From DASWNP01 sp036399175 (GTDB lineage Bacteria > Acidobacteriota > Blastocatellia > Pyrinomonadales > Pyrinomonadaceae): a stretch of 64,000 nt of DNA. Made by a program: the position numbers and the translations under genes. The DNA lies in assembly GCA_036399175.1 (NCBI GenBank), contig DASWNP010000051.1:1-64000 (forward strand), written 5' to 3'. The notes beneath the pieces were generated by a model. It was not told the origin of the DNA, ran no database searches, and saw only the letters and a program-made list of their open reading frames with translations. Shown one piece after another: positions 23,899 to 31,745 of this stretch (its first letter is position 1; each line of letters opens with the position of its first letter).

Positions 23899-24438
23899 AT
23901 GTTCAGAACTGCTCTCGGCATCGTCATGCTGCTTGCTCTGTCGGTGGTCGTGGCGGCGCAGCAGCCCGCGCCGCCCAAGACGCATTTGAAGGTCGGGGAG
24001 CGAGCGCCGGATTTCATGCTCACGGACACGGCGGGCAAAGAGGTTAAGCTCAGCGATTTTCGCGGTAAGAAAAACGTCGTGCTGGCCTTCTACGTGCTGG
24101 CCTTCACGGGTGGTTGAACGAGGGAGTTGAAGGCGTATCAGTCTGATATCGCCAAATTCGAGGCCACCGAAACGCAGGTGTTGGGAATCAGCATGGACAG
24201 CTTCGCTGCCAACAAGCGTTTCGCCGAAGACATCGGCGTCAGCTTTCCTCTGCTGAGCGACTGGAAGCGCAAGGTCGTTAAAGACTACGGCATCTTCGAC
24301 GAAAAGAGCGGCTACGCCGCCCGCGCCACCTTCGTCGTCGATAAACAGGGCGTCATCCGCCACATCGAGGAAGGCCGCACCGCCATCGACCCGACCGGCG
24401 CTTATCAGGCGTGCAGCCTGTTTGATAAAAAGAAGTAG
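23899..24438 (+). CDS. Probable selenocysteine-containing peroxiredoxin, exported
   Basis: Read through an in-frame TGA at 24115-24117, the frame gives a 179-residue peroxiredoxin (AhpC/TSA type) with signal peptide (FRTALGIVMLLALSVVVAA), the thioredoxin-fold entry LKVGERAPDFMLTDTAGKEV, LSDFRGKKNVVLAFYV, and LAFTGG followed by the UGA and TRELKAYQ. The UGA sits exactly at the peroxidatic position (TxxC), so selenocysteine (residue 73) is the likely reading. Downstream conserved parts continue in the same frame (VLGISMDSFAANKRFAEDIG, FPLLSDWKRKV, ARATFVVDKQGVIRHI). A hairpin with a G-U loop follows the UGA. AGGAGG precedes the ATG. It probably reduces peroxides outside the cytoplasm. Confidence 0.85.
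24132..24153 (+). promoter_or_regulatory. Candidate bacterial SECIS hairpin
   Basis: GGCGTATCA and TGATATCGCC pair (one unpaired T on the 3' side) around a GTC loop. The loop G is 24 bases after the UGA, within the range of known bacterial SECIS elements, which place a GU in the apical loop and a bulge in the stem for SelB binding. Confidence 0.6.
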
Positions 24439-24473
24439 AACCCCGCCAAAGACGATTCGCGTAACCGACCGAC

Positions 24474-24513
24474 GAAGAGAGCCCGGCAATTTCAACCGGG
24501 CTCCTCTTCTTTT
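24474..24513 (+). terminator. Intrinsic terminator after the peroxiredoxin gene
   Basis: GAAGAG-A-GCCCGG pairs with CCGGGC-TC-CTCTTC around a 9-base loop and is followed by TTTTACTT. It lies 35 bases after the stop codon. Confidence 0.88.
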
Positions 24514-24614
24514 ACTTCTTCCTGAAAGCCTCGCTCTCCAAATACAGCCCCTCTCTCTGCCGCTCTTCCTGCTCGTCACTCGTCACCTGTCACTCGTCAT
24601 CGTCTTGTCCGCTT

Positions 24615-24644
24615 TTGTCGTGATGCGGCTCTTGCGTCTATAAT
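24615..24644 (+). promoter_or_regulatory. Candidate sigma-70 promoter of ftsY
   Basis: TTGTCG at 24615-24620 and a perfect TATAAT at 24639-24644 are separated by 18 bases, about 40 bases upstream of the ftsY ATG. A one-armed run of CGTCACT-like units (24568-24600) lies just upstream. Confidence 0.65.
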
Positions 24645-24686
24645 CGAAGACTTTGATTCTACTTCGCAGAGGTGTCTATCTATCCG

Positions 24687-26096
24687 ATGGCTTTTTGGAG
24701 ACGCAAGAAGGAAGACCGCTTTATCACGCTCGGCCTGAACGAGCCGCGCAGCGCGCCCGCCGAAGCTCCGGCGCAGGTCGAGAGACCTTCGGAGGCGTCG
24801 GCGCGACTCGAACCGCCCGCCGCGACAGGGGCGACCGGCGCGGCGCGCACAGACCTCCCGCCCGACATCCAGCCGACCGCGACCGGCAGCGCTCCGACGC
24901 CGCAGCCCGCGCGCGAGTCAGGCATCGCGGCTGTTTCCAGAGAGCAGGCGATAGACGCGCCGCGCCCCGTCGCGCCCAGCAACGCGCCCGTCGGCGAGAG
25001 AGCTTCGGATGTAGCATCAAAGACCGCGCCGCCTGTGCCCGCGACGATTCCTACCTCGCCCACGCCGCCGCCGAAGCCCGTACCTTCGCGCTCGCCTTTC
25101 ACCACTTCGATTCTCGGCCTCGACCGCTCCGAAGAAGAGTTGCAGGCCGAAGTCGAGGCGCTGGAGCAGGCGTATGCGGCGCGCTTCGCACGCGCTATCG
25201 CCGCCACGCGCGAAACGCTCTCAGAGAAAATCGACACGGTCTTTCAGGGACGTAAGCAGATTGACGCTCAACTGCTCGACGACCTCGAAGAAGCTCTCAT
25301 TGCCGCCGACCTCGGCGTGGCGACGACTTTGGAAGTCCTCGAAACCGTCCGTCGCGCGGTCGCGCGCAAACAGATAAACGACATCGAAGCTCTCAAGCAG
25401 TCTATCAAGCATGAGCTTCTCAGCATCCTCAAGACTTCCGAGCAGGAAGGCGTCGCCTCCGAGACGAGCGTCGCCGAAGACGTGACGCCTTATGTCATCA
25501 TGGTCGTCGGCGTCAACGGCGTCGGGAAGACGACGACCATCGGCAAGCTCGCGCAGCGCATCAAGGCCGAAGGCAACGACGTGCTCATCTGCGCCGCAGA
25601 CACCTTCCGCGCCGCCGCCTCCGACCAGCTCGCCATCTGGGCTGAGCGTACGGGCGTCCCGCTTATCCAGCAGAAGCAGGGCACAGACCCGGCAGCCGTC
25701 CTCTTCGACGCGCTCAAAGCCGCGAAGGCCAGAGGGTCTGACGTGCTCATCGTCGACACCGCCGGGCGTCTGCACAACAAGTCGAATCTGATGGCCGAGC
25801 TTGAGAAGATGAAGCGCGTGGCGGGGCGCGAGGTGGAAGGCGCGCCGCACGAGACGCTGCTCGTCCTCGACGCCGTCACAGGACAGAACGGGCTCGAACA
25901 GGCGCGACAGTTTCTGAAAGTAGCGGGCGTGACCGGCATCGTCCTGACGAAGCTCGACGGCACGGCCAAAGGCGGCATCGCCGTCGCCATCGCCAAAGAG
26001 TTGCGCCTGCCCATCCGCTACGCCGGAATAGGCGAGAAGGTGGACGACCTCGTCGTCTTCGATTCCGAGCAGTACGTCAACGGACTATTCAACTGA
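24687..26096 (+). CDS. ftsY: Signal recognition particle receptor FtsY
   Basis: The 469-residue SRP-receptor GTPase docks ribosome-SRP complexes at the membrane. The N-terminal 145 residues are a Pro/Ala-rich linker of low complexity in place of the acidic A domain. The N domain begins near TTSILGLDRSEEELQAEVEA. The G domain has G1 VVGVNGVGKTTTIGKLA, DTFRAAASDQL, G3 DTAGRLHNKSNLM and G4 TKLDGTAKGG. The end (GIGEKVDDLVVFDSEQYVNG) is typical. The ATG at 24687 is preferred over a codon at 24672. The gene has its own promoter and is followed by a tandem-unit repeat before ribD. Confidence 0.96.
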   Translation: MAFWRRKKEDRFITLGLNEPRSAPAEAPAQVERPSEASARLEPPAATGATGAARTDLPPDIQPTATGSAPTPQPARESGIAAVSREQAIDAPRPVAPSNAPVGERASDVASKTAPPVPATIPTSPTPPPKPVPSRSPFTTSILGLDRSEEELQAEVEALEQAYAARFARAIAATRETLSEKIDTVFQGRKQIDAQLLDDLEEALIAADLGVATTLEVLETVRRAVARKQINDIEALKQSIKHELLSILKTSEQEGVASETSVAEDVTPYVIMVVGVNGVGKTTTIGKLAQRIKAEGNDVLICAADTFRAAASDQLAIWAERTGVPLIQQKQGTDPAAVLFDALKAAKARGSDVLIVDTAGRLHNKSNLMAELEKMKRVAGREVEGAPHETLLVLDAVTGQNGLEQARQFLKVAGVTGIVLTKLDGTAKGGIAVAIAKELRLPIRYAGIGEKVDDLVVFDSEQYVNGLFN

Positions 26097-26097
26097 A

Positions 26098-26279
26098 AAG
26101 TCGGGAGTCCGGAGTCTGGAGTCTGGAGTCAAAACCAGAAAGCGGTTTGAGGGCTCAGTGATTTTAGTCTCCGACTCTCGGACTGCAAGACCCAGACTTT
26201 GACTCCTGAGTTTCAAAGACTCCGGACTTGAAAAAGAAAATCTTGACTCCAGACTCCAGACTCCAGACTCCAGACTTCG
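26098..26279. repeat. Tandem-unit inverted repeat (GTCTGGA units), long copy
   Basis: The left arm has GGAGTCTGGAGTCTGGAGTC followed by AAAACCAGAAAGC. The right arm has repeated GACTCCA units running into the ribD start. The same unit and the loop segment TCAAAACCAGAAAGC recur at 34884-34984 and, with small changes, at 40753-40841. Extra sequence in the middle (26150-26220) carries partial inverted copies. Confidence 0.88.
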
Positions 26280-26287
26280 ATTCCCGA

Positions 26288-27370
26288 ATGATGCGTCGTG
26301 CGCTCGACCTCGCAGCGCGCGGGCGCGGGCAGGTGAGTCCGGGGCCTTTGGTCGGCTGCGTGATTGCGGGCGCGGACGGCGAAGTGCTGGGCGAGGGGTT
26401 TTATCTCTACGAGCGCATCAAGCACGCCGAGACGCTCGCGCTCGAAGAGGCGGGCGAGCGCGCGAGGGGCGCGACCGCCTACGTCTCGCTTGAGCCGCAC
26501 GCACACACCGGACGCACTCCGCCCTGCACCATCGCGCTCATCGAAGCCGGCATCAGGCGCGTCCTCGCTCCCATCGAAGACCCGAACCCGCTCGTCTCAG
26601 GTCGCGGCTTCGCGCACTTGAAAGACGCGGGCATCGAAGTCGAAACCGGGTTGCTCGCCGAAGAGGCCGCGCGTCTCAACGAGAAATACATACACTTTCT
26701 CAAACACGCTCGCCCTTTCGTTCATCTCAAGCTGGCCTGCTCGCTCGACGGGCGCATCGCTACGCACACCGGCGACGCGCGCTGGATAACAGGCGAAGAA
26801 TCGCGCGCACGCGTCCACGAGCTGCGACACGAATACGACGCCATCCTCGTCGGCGCGGGCACGGTCGAGGCAGACGACCCGTTGCTCACAGACCGCTCGG
26901 CGCTGCCGCGTCATCGCCCGCTCACGCGCGTCGTGCTCGACGAACGTCTCACCCTCAAAACCGAATCGCAGCTCGCACTGACCGCACGCGCCGCGCCCGT
27001 CCTCGTCTTCACCTCCGAGCAGGCCGATCCAGAACCCGTCGCTGCGCTCGAAGCGTGCGGCGTCGAGGTCGTTCGCCTGTCCGGCGGCAGCCGCAACCTT
27101 TCCGAAGTGCTCGCAGAGCTGAGTCGCCGCTCGCTCCAAAGCCTCCTCGTCGAAGGCGGCACGACCGTCGCCACAAACTTTCTCGAAGCCCGCCTCGTGG
27201 ACAAGGCCAGCTTCTTCATCGCCCCCATCATCATCGGCGGCTGCGCCTCCAAGCCCGCCGTCGGCGGCACGGGCGCACCGACCGTCGCCCAAGCCCAACG
27301 CCTCCAAGACCCCCAAATCACCCCGCGCGGGCGCGACGTGGAAATCACCGGATACTTGAAAAAGACGTAA
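26288..27370 (+). CDS. ribD: Bifunctional riboflavin biosynthesis deaminase/reductase RibD
   Basis: The 360-residue enzyme deaminates the pyrimidine intermediate and reduces the ribosyl side chain in riboflavin synthesis. The deaminase domain (1-145) has the zinc motif HAE at 46-48 and GRTPPC with C80. The other usual zinc Cys (EPC) is His here: SLEPHAHTGRTPPC, H71. The reductase domain begins near PFVHLKLACSLDGRIAT and includes DARWITGEESR, ILVGAGTVEADDP and LLVEGGTTVATNFL. The start at 26288 matches the family N-terminus (MMRRALDLAARGRG); codons upstream are repeat-derived and no Shine-Dalgarno site is present. Confidence 0.92.
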   Translation: MMRRALDLAARGRGQVSPGPLVGCVIAGADGEVLGEGFYLYERIKHAETLALEEAGERARGATAYVSLEPHAHTGRTPPCTIALIEAGIRRVLAPIEDPNPLVSGRGFAHLKDAGIEVETGLLAEEAARLNEKYIHFLKHARPFVHLKLACSLDGRIATHTGDARWITGEESRARVHELRHEYDAILVGAGTVEADDPLLTDRSALPRHRPLTRVVLDERLTLKTESQLALTARAAPVLVFTSEQADPEPVAALEACGVEVVRLSGGSRNLSEVLAELSRRSLQSLLVEGGTTVATNFLEARLVDKASFFIAPIIIGGCASKPAVGGTGAPTVAQAQRLQDPQITPRGRDVEITGYLKKT

Positions 27371-27441
27371 ATCGTGAATCGTAAATCGTGAATAGAAAGA
27401 ACCGGTTTTAACTATTGACGATTTACGATTCACGATTGACG
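27369..27441. repeat. Tandem-unit inverted repeat (GTAAATC/GTGAATC units)
   Basis: A stem of 26 bases (AATCGTGAATCGTAAATCGT and on to AATAG, complement ending near 27438) has a single mismatch. It begins within the ribD stop codon and ends 16 bases before the rsmA ATG. The same units recur at 52236-52363. Confidence 0.92.
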
Positions 27442-27457
27442 CGCTTTTGTCTTTACC

Positions 27458-28264
27458 ATGAGAGCGAAGAAGAGTCTCGGACAGAATTTTTTGGTGGATG
27501 AGGGAGTGGTGGCGCGCATCGTGCGCGAGGTGGAGCCGCGCGCGGACGAGACGATTGTGGAGATAGGGGCGGGGCAGGGGGCTTTGACGGGGCGCTTGCT
27601 GGAGCGAGCCGGGCGAGTGGTGGCTATCGAGTTCGACCGCGAGCTTGCGCCTCTGTTGCGCGGGCGTTTCGGCGGGCGAGAGAATTTCGTGCTGGTCGAA
27701 GAAGATGCGCTGGAGACGGATTTCTGCGCGGTGATTGCTCCGTCCGAGAAGGCGCGCGTCGTCGCCAATCTGCCGTACAACATCTCGACGGCCATCCTCC
27801 AGAGGCTCATCGAGCAGCGCGGCTGTTTGACGGAGATGTTCCTGATGTTGCAACGCGAGGTGGTCGAGCGGATGACGGCTGAGCCCGCTTCGAGCGAGCG
27901 CGGTTTTCTCTCCGTGCTGGTCGAGGCGTATGCGGAGGCCGAGGCGCTTTTCGATGTCGCGCCCGGAGCGTTTCGACCCGTGCCGAAGGTCTGGAGCACG
28001 GTGGCGCGTCTCATCCTGCGTCCGCACATCGGCGCGGAAGTCGCGGACGAAGCCTTGCTCTGGCGCGTCGTCAGCGCCGGTTTCGCACAGCGCCGCAAGA
28101 CCATCTTCAACAACCTGCGCTACTCGCCCGCAGACCTTCGCTCGCGCATCGAGGAGAAGGGCGGAGCACAACACATCCTCAAGGCATCGGGCATCGACGC
28201 CCAGCGCCGCGCCGAAACCCTCACGCTCGAAGAATGGGCGCGGCTGGCGAACGCGTGCGAATGA
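27458..28264 (+). CDS. rsmA: 16S rRNA (adenine-N6,N6)-dimethyltransferase
   Basis: The 268-residue KsgA/RsmA methylates the two adjacent adenines near the 3' end of 16S rRNA, a late step in small-subunit maturation. Motifs: KKSLGQNFLVD at the N-terminus, SAM-binding VEIGAGQGALTGRLLE, acidic IEFDRELAPLL, DALETDF and the catalytic NLPYNIS. The C-terminal domain has SAGFAQRRKTIFNNLRY. Length is normal. The gene lies between two tandem-unit inverted repeats, and no Shine-Dalgarno site is evident before the ATG. Confidence 0.96.
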   Translation: MRAKKSLGQNFLVDEGVVARIVREVEPRADETIVEIGAGQGALTGRLLERAGRVVAIEFDRELAPLLRGRFGGRENFVLVEEDALETDFCAVIAPSEKARVVANLPYNISTAILQRLIEQRGCLTEMFLMLQREVVERMTAEPASSERGFLSVLVEAYAEAEALFDVAPGAFRPVPKVWSTVARLILRPHIGAEVADEALLWRVVSAGFAQRRKTIFNNLRYSPADLRSRIEEKGGAQHILKASGIDAQRRAETLTLEEWARLANACE

Positions 28265-28269
28265 AAGAC

Positions 28270-28377
28270 GGGAAAAAGGGGGTAAAGGTCAAAGGTAAAG
28301 GGAAAAGGGAGAAAACAGGGCTGCCTTTTGTCTTTCCCTTTACCCTTTACCCCTTACCCCTTCCCCTTTAACCTCTG
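28270..28377. repeat. Tandem-unit inverted repeat (AGGTAAAGG units)
   Basis: The left arm runs GGGGGTAAAGGTCAAAGGTA then AAGGGAAAAGGG. The right arm has CTTTACCCTTTACCCCTTAC. Arms pair imperfectly with several alternative registers. Purines are on one strand throughout each arm. Confidence 0.8.
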
Positions 28378-28408
28378 CCCTGTCTTCGGAGAAGACGACT
28401 CTGTCTGT

Positions 28409-28414
28409 TATACT
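28409..28414 (+). promoter_or_regulatory. Candidate -10 element of the RNase J gene
   Basis: TATACT lies about 85 bases upstream of the GTG start. A weak -35 (TTCGGA, 28385-28390) sits 18 bases before it. Confidence 0.4.
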
Positions 28415-28428
28415 GTCAGGCTAAACAT

Positions 28429-28470
28429 CATCCGAAAAAGGCGTCCTTGATGGGTCGCGGCTTTCGGATG
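28429..28470 (+). promoter_or_regulatory. 5' leader hairpin of the RNase J gene
   Basis: CATCCGAAA (28429-28437) and TTTCGGATG (28462-28470) form a perfect 9-bp stem over a 24-base loop, between the candidate promoter and the start codon. It could be a processing or autoregulation site; no family match is claimed. Confidence 0.45.
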
Positions 28471-28499
28471 TCTTTCGGAGAGCAGGGTTAAAAAATATA

Positions 28500-30167
28500 G
28501 TGAGTAAGGTTGTTGAGATCATTCCGCTCGGCGGCGTCGGCGAGTTCGGGATGAATTGCATGGCGGTGCGCTTCGGCGACGAGATGATTATCGTCGATGC
28601 CGGGATGGGTTTCCCGGAAGAGAGCGTCTACGGCGTTGATGTCTCGGTTCCCAACTTCGATTTTCTGGACGAGTACAGAGACCACATCACGGCCATCGTC
28701 CTGACGCACGGGCACGAAGACCACTTGGGGGCGCTCCCCTACATCCTCAAAAAATTCAACGTCCCCGTCTACGCCTCGCACTTCACGGCGGGGCTCGCGG
28801 AAAGCAAGCTCGAAGAGCACGGACTTTCGGACGACGTGCTGATGCATCGCGTCGAGCCGCGTCAGGTGGCCGAGATAGGCGCGTTCCGCGTCGAGTTCAT
28901 ACGCGTCTCGCATTCGCTGGTCGATTGCTTCGCGCTCGCCATCACGACTCCGGTCGGCACAATCATTCACACGGGCGACTACAAGGTGGACGAAACGCCG
29001 GTCATCGGCGAGCCTATCGATTTGCGCACGCTGCGCCGCTACGGGCAAGAGGGCGTGCTCGCGCTCACTTCGGATTCGACCAACGCGACCGTTCCGGGCA
29101 GAACGCCTTCGGAGCGCGCCGTCATCCCGGCCTTCGAGGAGCTTTTCGGCGAAGCCGAGGGGCGCATCTTCGTGGCAACCTTCGCCTCTTCGATTCATCG
29201 TCTGCAAATCGTCATCGACGTAGCACAGCAGTTCGGTCGGAAAGTCTGCGTGCTCGGTCGCTCGATGCTCAAGAACTTCGAGATTGCAGACCGCCTCGGC
29301 TACCTGGACATTCACGACGGCCTGCTCATCCCCTTGAGCGAAGCGAGAAAGCTCGACGACACGGAGGTCGTCTATCTCGTCACCGGCTCGCAGGGAGAGC
29401 CGCGCGCCGCGCTCTCGCAGATTGCCACGCAGTCTTACAAGGGGCTCTCCATCGGCGAAGGCGATACGGTGGTGCTCTCGGCGCGCATCATCCCCGGCAA
29501 CGAGCGCGCCATCTCGCGCCTCATCGGCGAAATCTACAAACGCGGCGGCAAGATTATCGACGAGCGCCGACGACTCATACACGTCAGCGGCCACGCCTCG
29601 CAGGAAGACATACGGATTATGACCGAGGCCGTCAAGCCGAAGTATGTCATTCCCGTGCACGGCGAATACCGAATGCTCTATCGTCATAAGGAGTTCGTCA
29701 AAAATCATCTCGGCTACGCCGAAGAGAACGTCATCCTGATTGAGAACGGCGACGTGCTTGAGCTTGACGGCGAGCGCGCCAGCATCATCGACAAACGCGA
29801 GGTCGGGCGCACCTTCATCGACGAGAGCGGCTTTGAAGAGATTGACCGCGAGACCGTGCGCGAGCGCAAGCAGATGGCTTACGACGGGCTGCTCACGCCC
29901 ATCGTCACTTTGAGCGAGGAGACGGGCGAGCTGGAGACCGAGCCCGAAGTCGTCGCGCGCGGCGTGCTCGGGCTCGACGCCGCTTCCTCCAACGGCTTTC
30001 TCAAAGACTTGCAGCGCATCGTCGCCGAGACGGTCGATAGCGCGCCCAAATCCGAACGCCTCGACACGAGCCTTCTCAAAGAGCGCGTCCGCCTCGAACT
30101 CAAACGCTACATCCAGAAACAGACCGGCGCGCGCCCCGTCATCGTGCCCGTCGTCGTTCAGGTCTGA
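28500..30167 (+). CDS. rnj: Ribonuclease J
   Basis: The 555-residue metallo-beta-lactamase/beta-CASP nuclease degrades and matures RNA with 5'-exo- and endonuclease activity. Motifs: IIPLGGVGEFGMNCMAV at the start, metal ligands in LTHGHEDHLGALPY, SHSLVDCFALAI and HTGDYKVDE, TSDSTNATVPG, and the beta-CASP GSQGEPRAALSQIA. The end of the catalytic core is VIPVHGEYRML, and a C-terminal domain of about 100 residues (MAYDGLLTPIVTL onward) is present. It starts at a GTG (28500). Its presence, with no RNase E in this window, suits a non-gammaproteobacterial diderm. Confidence 0.95.
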   Translation: MSKVVEIIPLGGVGEFGMNCMAVRFGDEMIIVDAGMGFPEESVYGVDVSVPNFDFLDEYRDHITAIVLTHGHEDHLGALPYILKKFNVPVYASHFTAGLAESKLEEHGLSDDVLMHRVEPRQVAEIGAFRVEFIRVSHSLVDCFALAITTPVGTIIHTGDYKVDETPVIGEPIDLRTLRRYGQEGVLALTSDSTNATVPGRTPSERAVIPAFEELFGEAEGRIFVATFASSIHRLQIVIDVAQQFGRKVCVLGRSMLKNFEIADRLGYLDIHDGLLIPLSEARKLDDTEVVYLVTGSQGEPRAALSQIATQSYKGLSIGEGDTVVLSARIIPGNERAISRLIGEIYKRGGKIIDERRRLIHVSGHASQEDIRIMTEAVKPKYVIPVHGEYRMLYRHKEFVKNHLGYAEENVILIENGDVLELDGERASIIDKREVGRTFIDESGFEEIDRETVRERKQMAYDGLLTPIVTLSEETGELETEPEVVARGVLGLDAASSNGFLKDLQRIVAETVDSAPKSERLDTSLLKERVRLELKRYIQKQTGARPVIVPVVVQV

Positions 30168-30275
30168 ACAGGGGGATGGGGGTTTAGGGGTTGGGGGAAA
30201 ACCGAAACCGCTCAACTTTTAGTTCTCGTCTCCCCTGTTTTTGTCTTCCCCAACCCCAACCCCTATCCCCCGTCA
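30167..30275. repeat. Tandem-unit inverted repeat (GGGGTT/GGGGAT units)
   Basis: The left arm has GGGGGATGGGGGTTTAGGGG then TTGGGGG. The right arm has CCCCAACCCCAACCCCTATC then CCCC. The two pair over about 30 bases with few mismatches. It begins at the stop codon of rnj and ends just before the ACT-domain gene. Confidence 0.88.
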
Positions 30276-30287
30276 CCCTTTGTGATT

Positions 30288-30722
30288 ATGGACGTTGAAG
30301 AACTGCTCAGGCGGACGCGTGTGGAGGTTGCGGCGGCGACGTTCGTGCTGGTGGGCTTGCGGCAGGAGGATTGGCGGCGGCTGCTGGAGAATCCGGAGCT
30401 GAGCCCGCGCGCCGAAGCGTCGATGATGCTTCTGCGCGACGAGCGCGAGGTGACGATGCTTCTGGAAGAGGAAGACTGGCGACCGATGCGCCACGCCCTG
30501 CGCGATGCGCGCGTCGAGTCGGGCTTCCGGTTGGTAACGCTCGACATCGAGCTTGGCTGGCAAGTCGTCGGCTACCTCGCACGCGTCACGGAAATCCTCG
30601 CCTCTGTGGGCGTCCCCGTCGGCGCGCTCTCTGCCTTCTCGCGCGACCATCTGCTCATCAAACAGGACGACCTCGGAAAAGCCCTGCGCGTTTTGGGCAA
30701 ACACGTCGCGGAGTTGTGTTGA
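30288..30722 (+). CDS. ACT-domain protein (CASTOR/ACT_7-like)
   Basis: The protein has 144 residues. The C-terminal half resembles a small-molecule-binding ACT domain: FRLVTLDIELGWQVVGYLAR, ILASVGVPVGALSAFSRDHL, LIKQDDLGKALRVLGKHV. The N-terminal half (ATFVLVGLRQEDWRRLLENP) may be a second, diverged ACT unit, as in CASTOR-like tandem ACT proteins that sense amino acids. No catalytic domain is attached and no signal peptide is seen. The ATG at 30288 is preferred; a GTG at 30282 adds two residues. It stands alone between two tandem-unit repeats, so context gives no hint of the ligand. Confidence 0.72.
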   Translation: MDVEELLRRTRVEVAAATFVLVGLRQEDWRRLLENPELSPRAEASMMLLRDEREVTMLLEEEDWRPMRHALRDARVESGFRLVTLDIELGWQVVGYLARVTEILASVGVPVGALSAFSRDHLLIKQDDLGKALRVLGKHVAELC

Positions 30723-30724
30723 AA

Positions 30725-30850
30725 AAGCGGTCAGCAATCAGCTTTCAGCTTTCAGCCGGACAGTTAATCATCCGGCCTATGTTGGTATGAAAAGCGATTG
30801 TTGATTCAGAAGGTTTGGCTGAGCGGCTGATTGCTGACTGCTGAAAGCTT
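30725..30850. repeat. Tandem-unit inverted repeat (TCAGCAATCAGC / CTTTCAG units)
   Basis: The left arm has AGCGGTCAGCAATCAGCTTT then CAGCTTTCAG. The right arm, ending at the SDR start codon, has GCGGCTGATTGCTGACTGCT then GAAAGC. Complementarity is spread over about 28 bases with small offsets. Confidence 0.82.
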
Positions 30851-31624
30851 ATGAATTACGACTGGACAAACAAAGTCGTTTTAATCACCGGCGCATCGAG
30901 CGGCATCGGTCGGGCTCTGGCGTTGGAGCTGGGTCGGCGCGGGGCGCGCGTCGGGTTGTTTGCGCGGCGCGCTGAGTTGTTGATAGAGGCGGCGGAAGAG
31001 ATTGAGAGGACTGGGGGCAAGGCTCTCTCGCTGCCGGGCGACGTGCGCGACGCGGCGGCTTTGGAAGAGGCGGCGCGGCGCATGCGCGAGCACTGGGGAT
31101 ACATCGACGTGCTGGTGGCAAACTCGGGCGTCGGAGTAGTCGCGCCCGCGTCGGGCTTGCGCGCAGGCGACGTGGCCGACGTGATTTCGATTAACACTAT
31201 CGGCGTCGTCAACAGCGTGGCGGCTGTATTGCCCTCGATGCTTGAGCGCAGGAGCGGACACCTCGTCGCCATCTCCAGCCTCGCGGCCTTTCGCGGCCTG
31301 CCGAAGTCTGCGGCCTACAGCGCGAGCAAGGCGGCGGTTTCGACCTTCTTCGAGAGCCTGCGCGTCGATTTGCGAGGCACGGGCGTTGACGTGACGATAA
31401 TTCATCCCGGCTTCATCAAGACGCCGCTCACCGCCGGACGCAAAGGCAAGCTCCTGTTTCTCATGGAACTCGAAGACGCCACGCGTCTCATCATCCGCGC
31501 CATCGAGCGACGCCGACGCACTTACGCCTTCCCCTGGCAGCTCGCCAGCCTCGTCCGCCTTCTCAAATTCATGCCCAACGCGCTCTACGACCGTCTCGGC
31601 AGCAGCCATTCCTTCCGCGAATGA
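30851..31624 (+). CDS. Short-chain dehydrogenase/reductase
   Basis: The 257-residue NAD(P)-dependent classical SDR has the cofactor motif VLITGASSGIGRALALELG, an NSGVG segment in place of NNAG, catalytic Ser in HLVAISSLAAF and YSASKAAVSTF with the Tyr-x3-Lys. The C-terminal part (VTIIHPGFIKTPLT) is typical of the group acting on lipids or sterol-like substrates, and the tail is hydrophobic enough for membrane association. The substrate is unknown. The ATG directly follows the right arm of a repeat, without a Shine-Dalgarno sequence. Confidence 0.9.
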   Translation: MNYDWTNKVVLITGASSGIGRALALELGRRGARVGLFARRAELLIEAAEEIERTGGKALSLPGDVRDAAALEEAARRMREHWGYIDVLVANSGVGVVAPASGLRAGDVADVISINTIGVVNSVAAVLPSMLERRSGHLVAISSLAAFRGLPKSAAYSASKAAVSTFFESLRVDLRGTGVDVTIIHPGFIKTPLTAGRKGKLLFLMELEDATRLIIRAIERRRRTYAFPWQLASLVRLLKFMPNALYDRLGSSHSFRE

Positions 31625-31745
31625 GCGACGGCGCTCGACTCTCTGCGCCATCTCTGCGAAAACTCTGCGCCTGCGACGGTGAAGTGCTCCGCTCAAAAGC
31701 ATTCTGCAATCTCGGTCAAAGCTACAAGGGGAAATCTGAACTTTT

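Noticed and set aside
24115..24117. Nonsense mutation or sequencing error in the peroxiredoxin
   Set aside because: Possible, but the stop is UGA, exactly at the catalytic Cys, with intact frame behind it and a hairpin at the right distance, so Sec is the better reading.
26597..28174. 525-codon minus-strand open frame across ribD and rsmA
   Set aside because: It crosses two recognised genes and a repeat and shows no protein family features.
28488..30215. 575-codon minus-strand open frame opposite RNase J
   Set aside because: It is the antisense shadow of rnj, whose metal-binding motifs are unmistakable on the plus strand.
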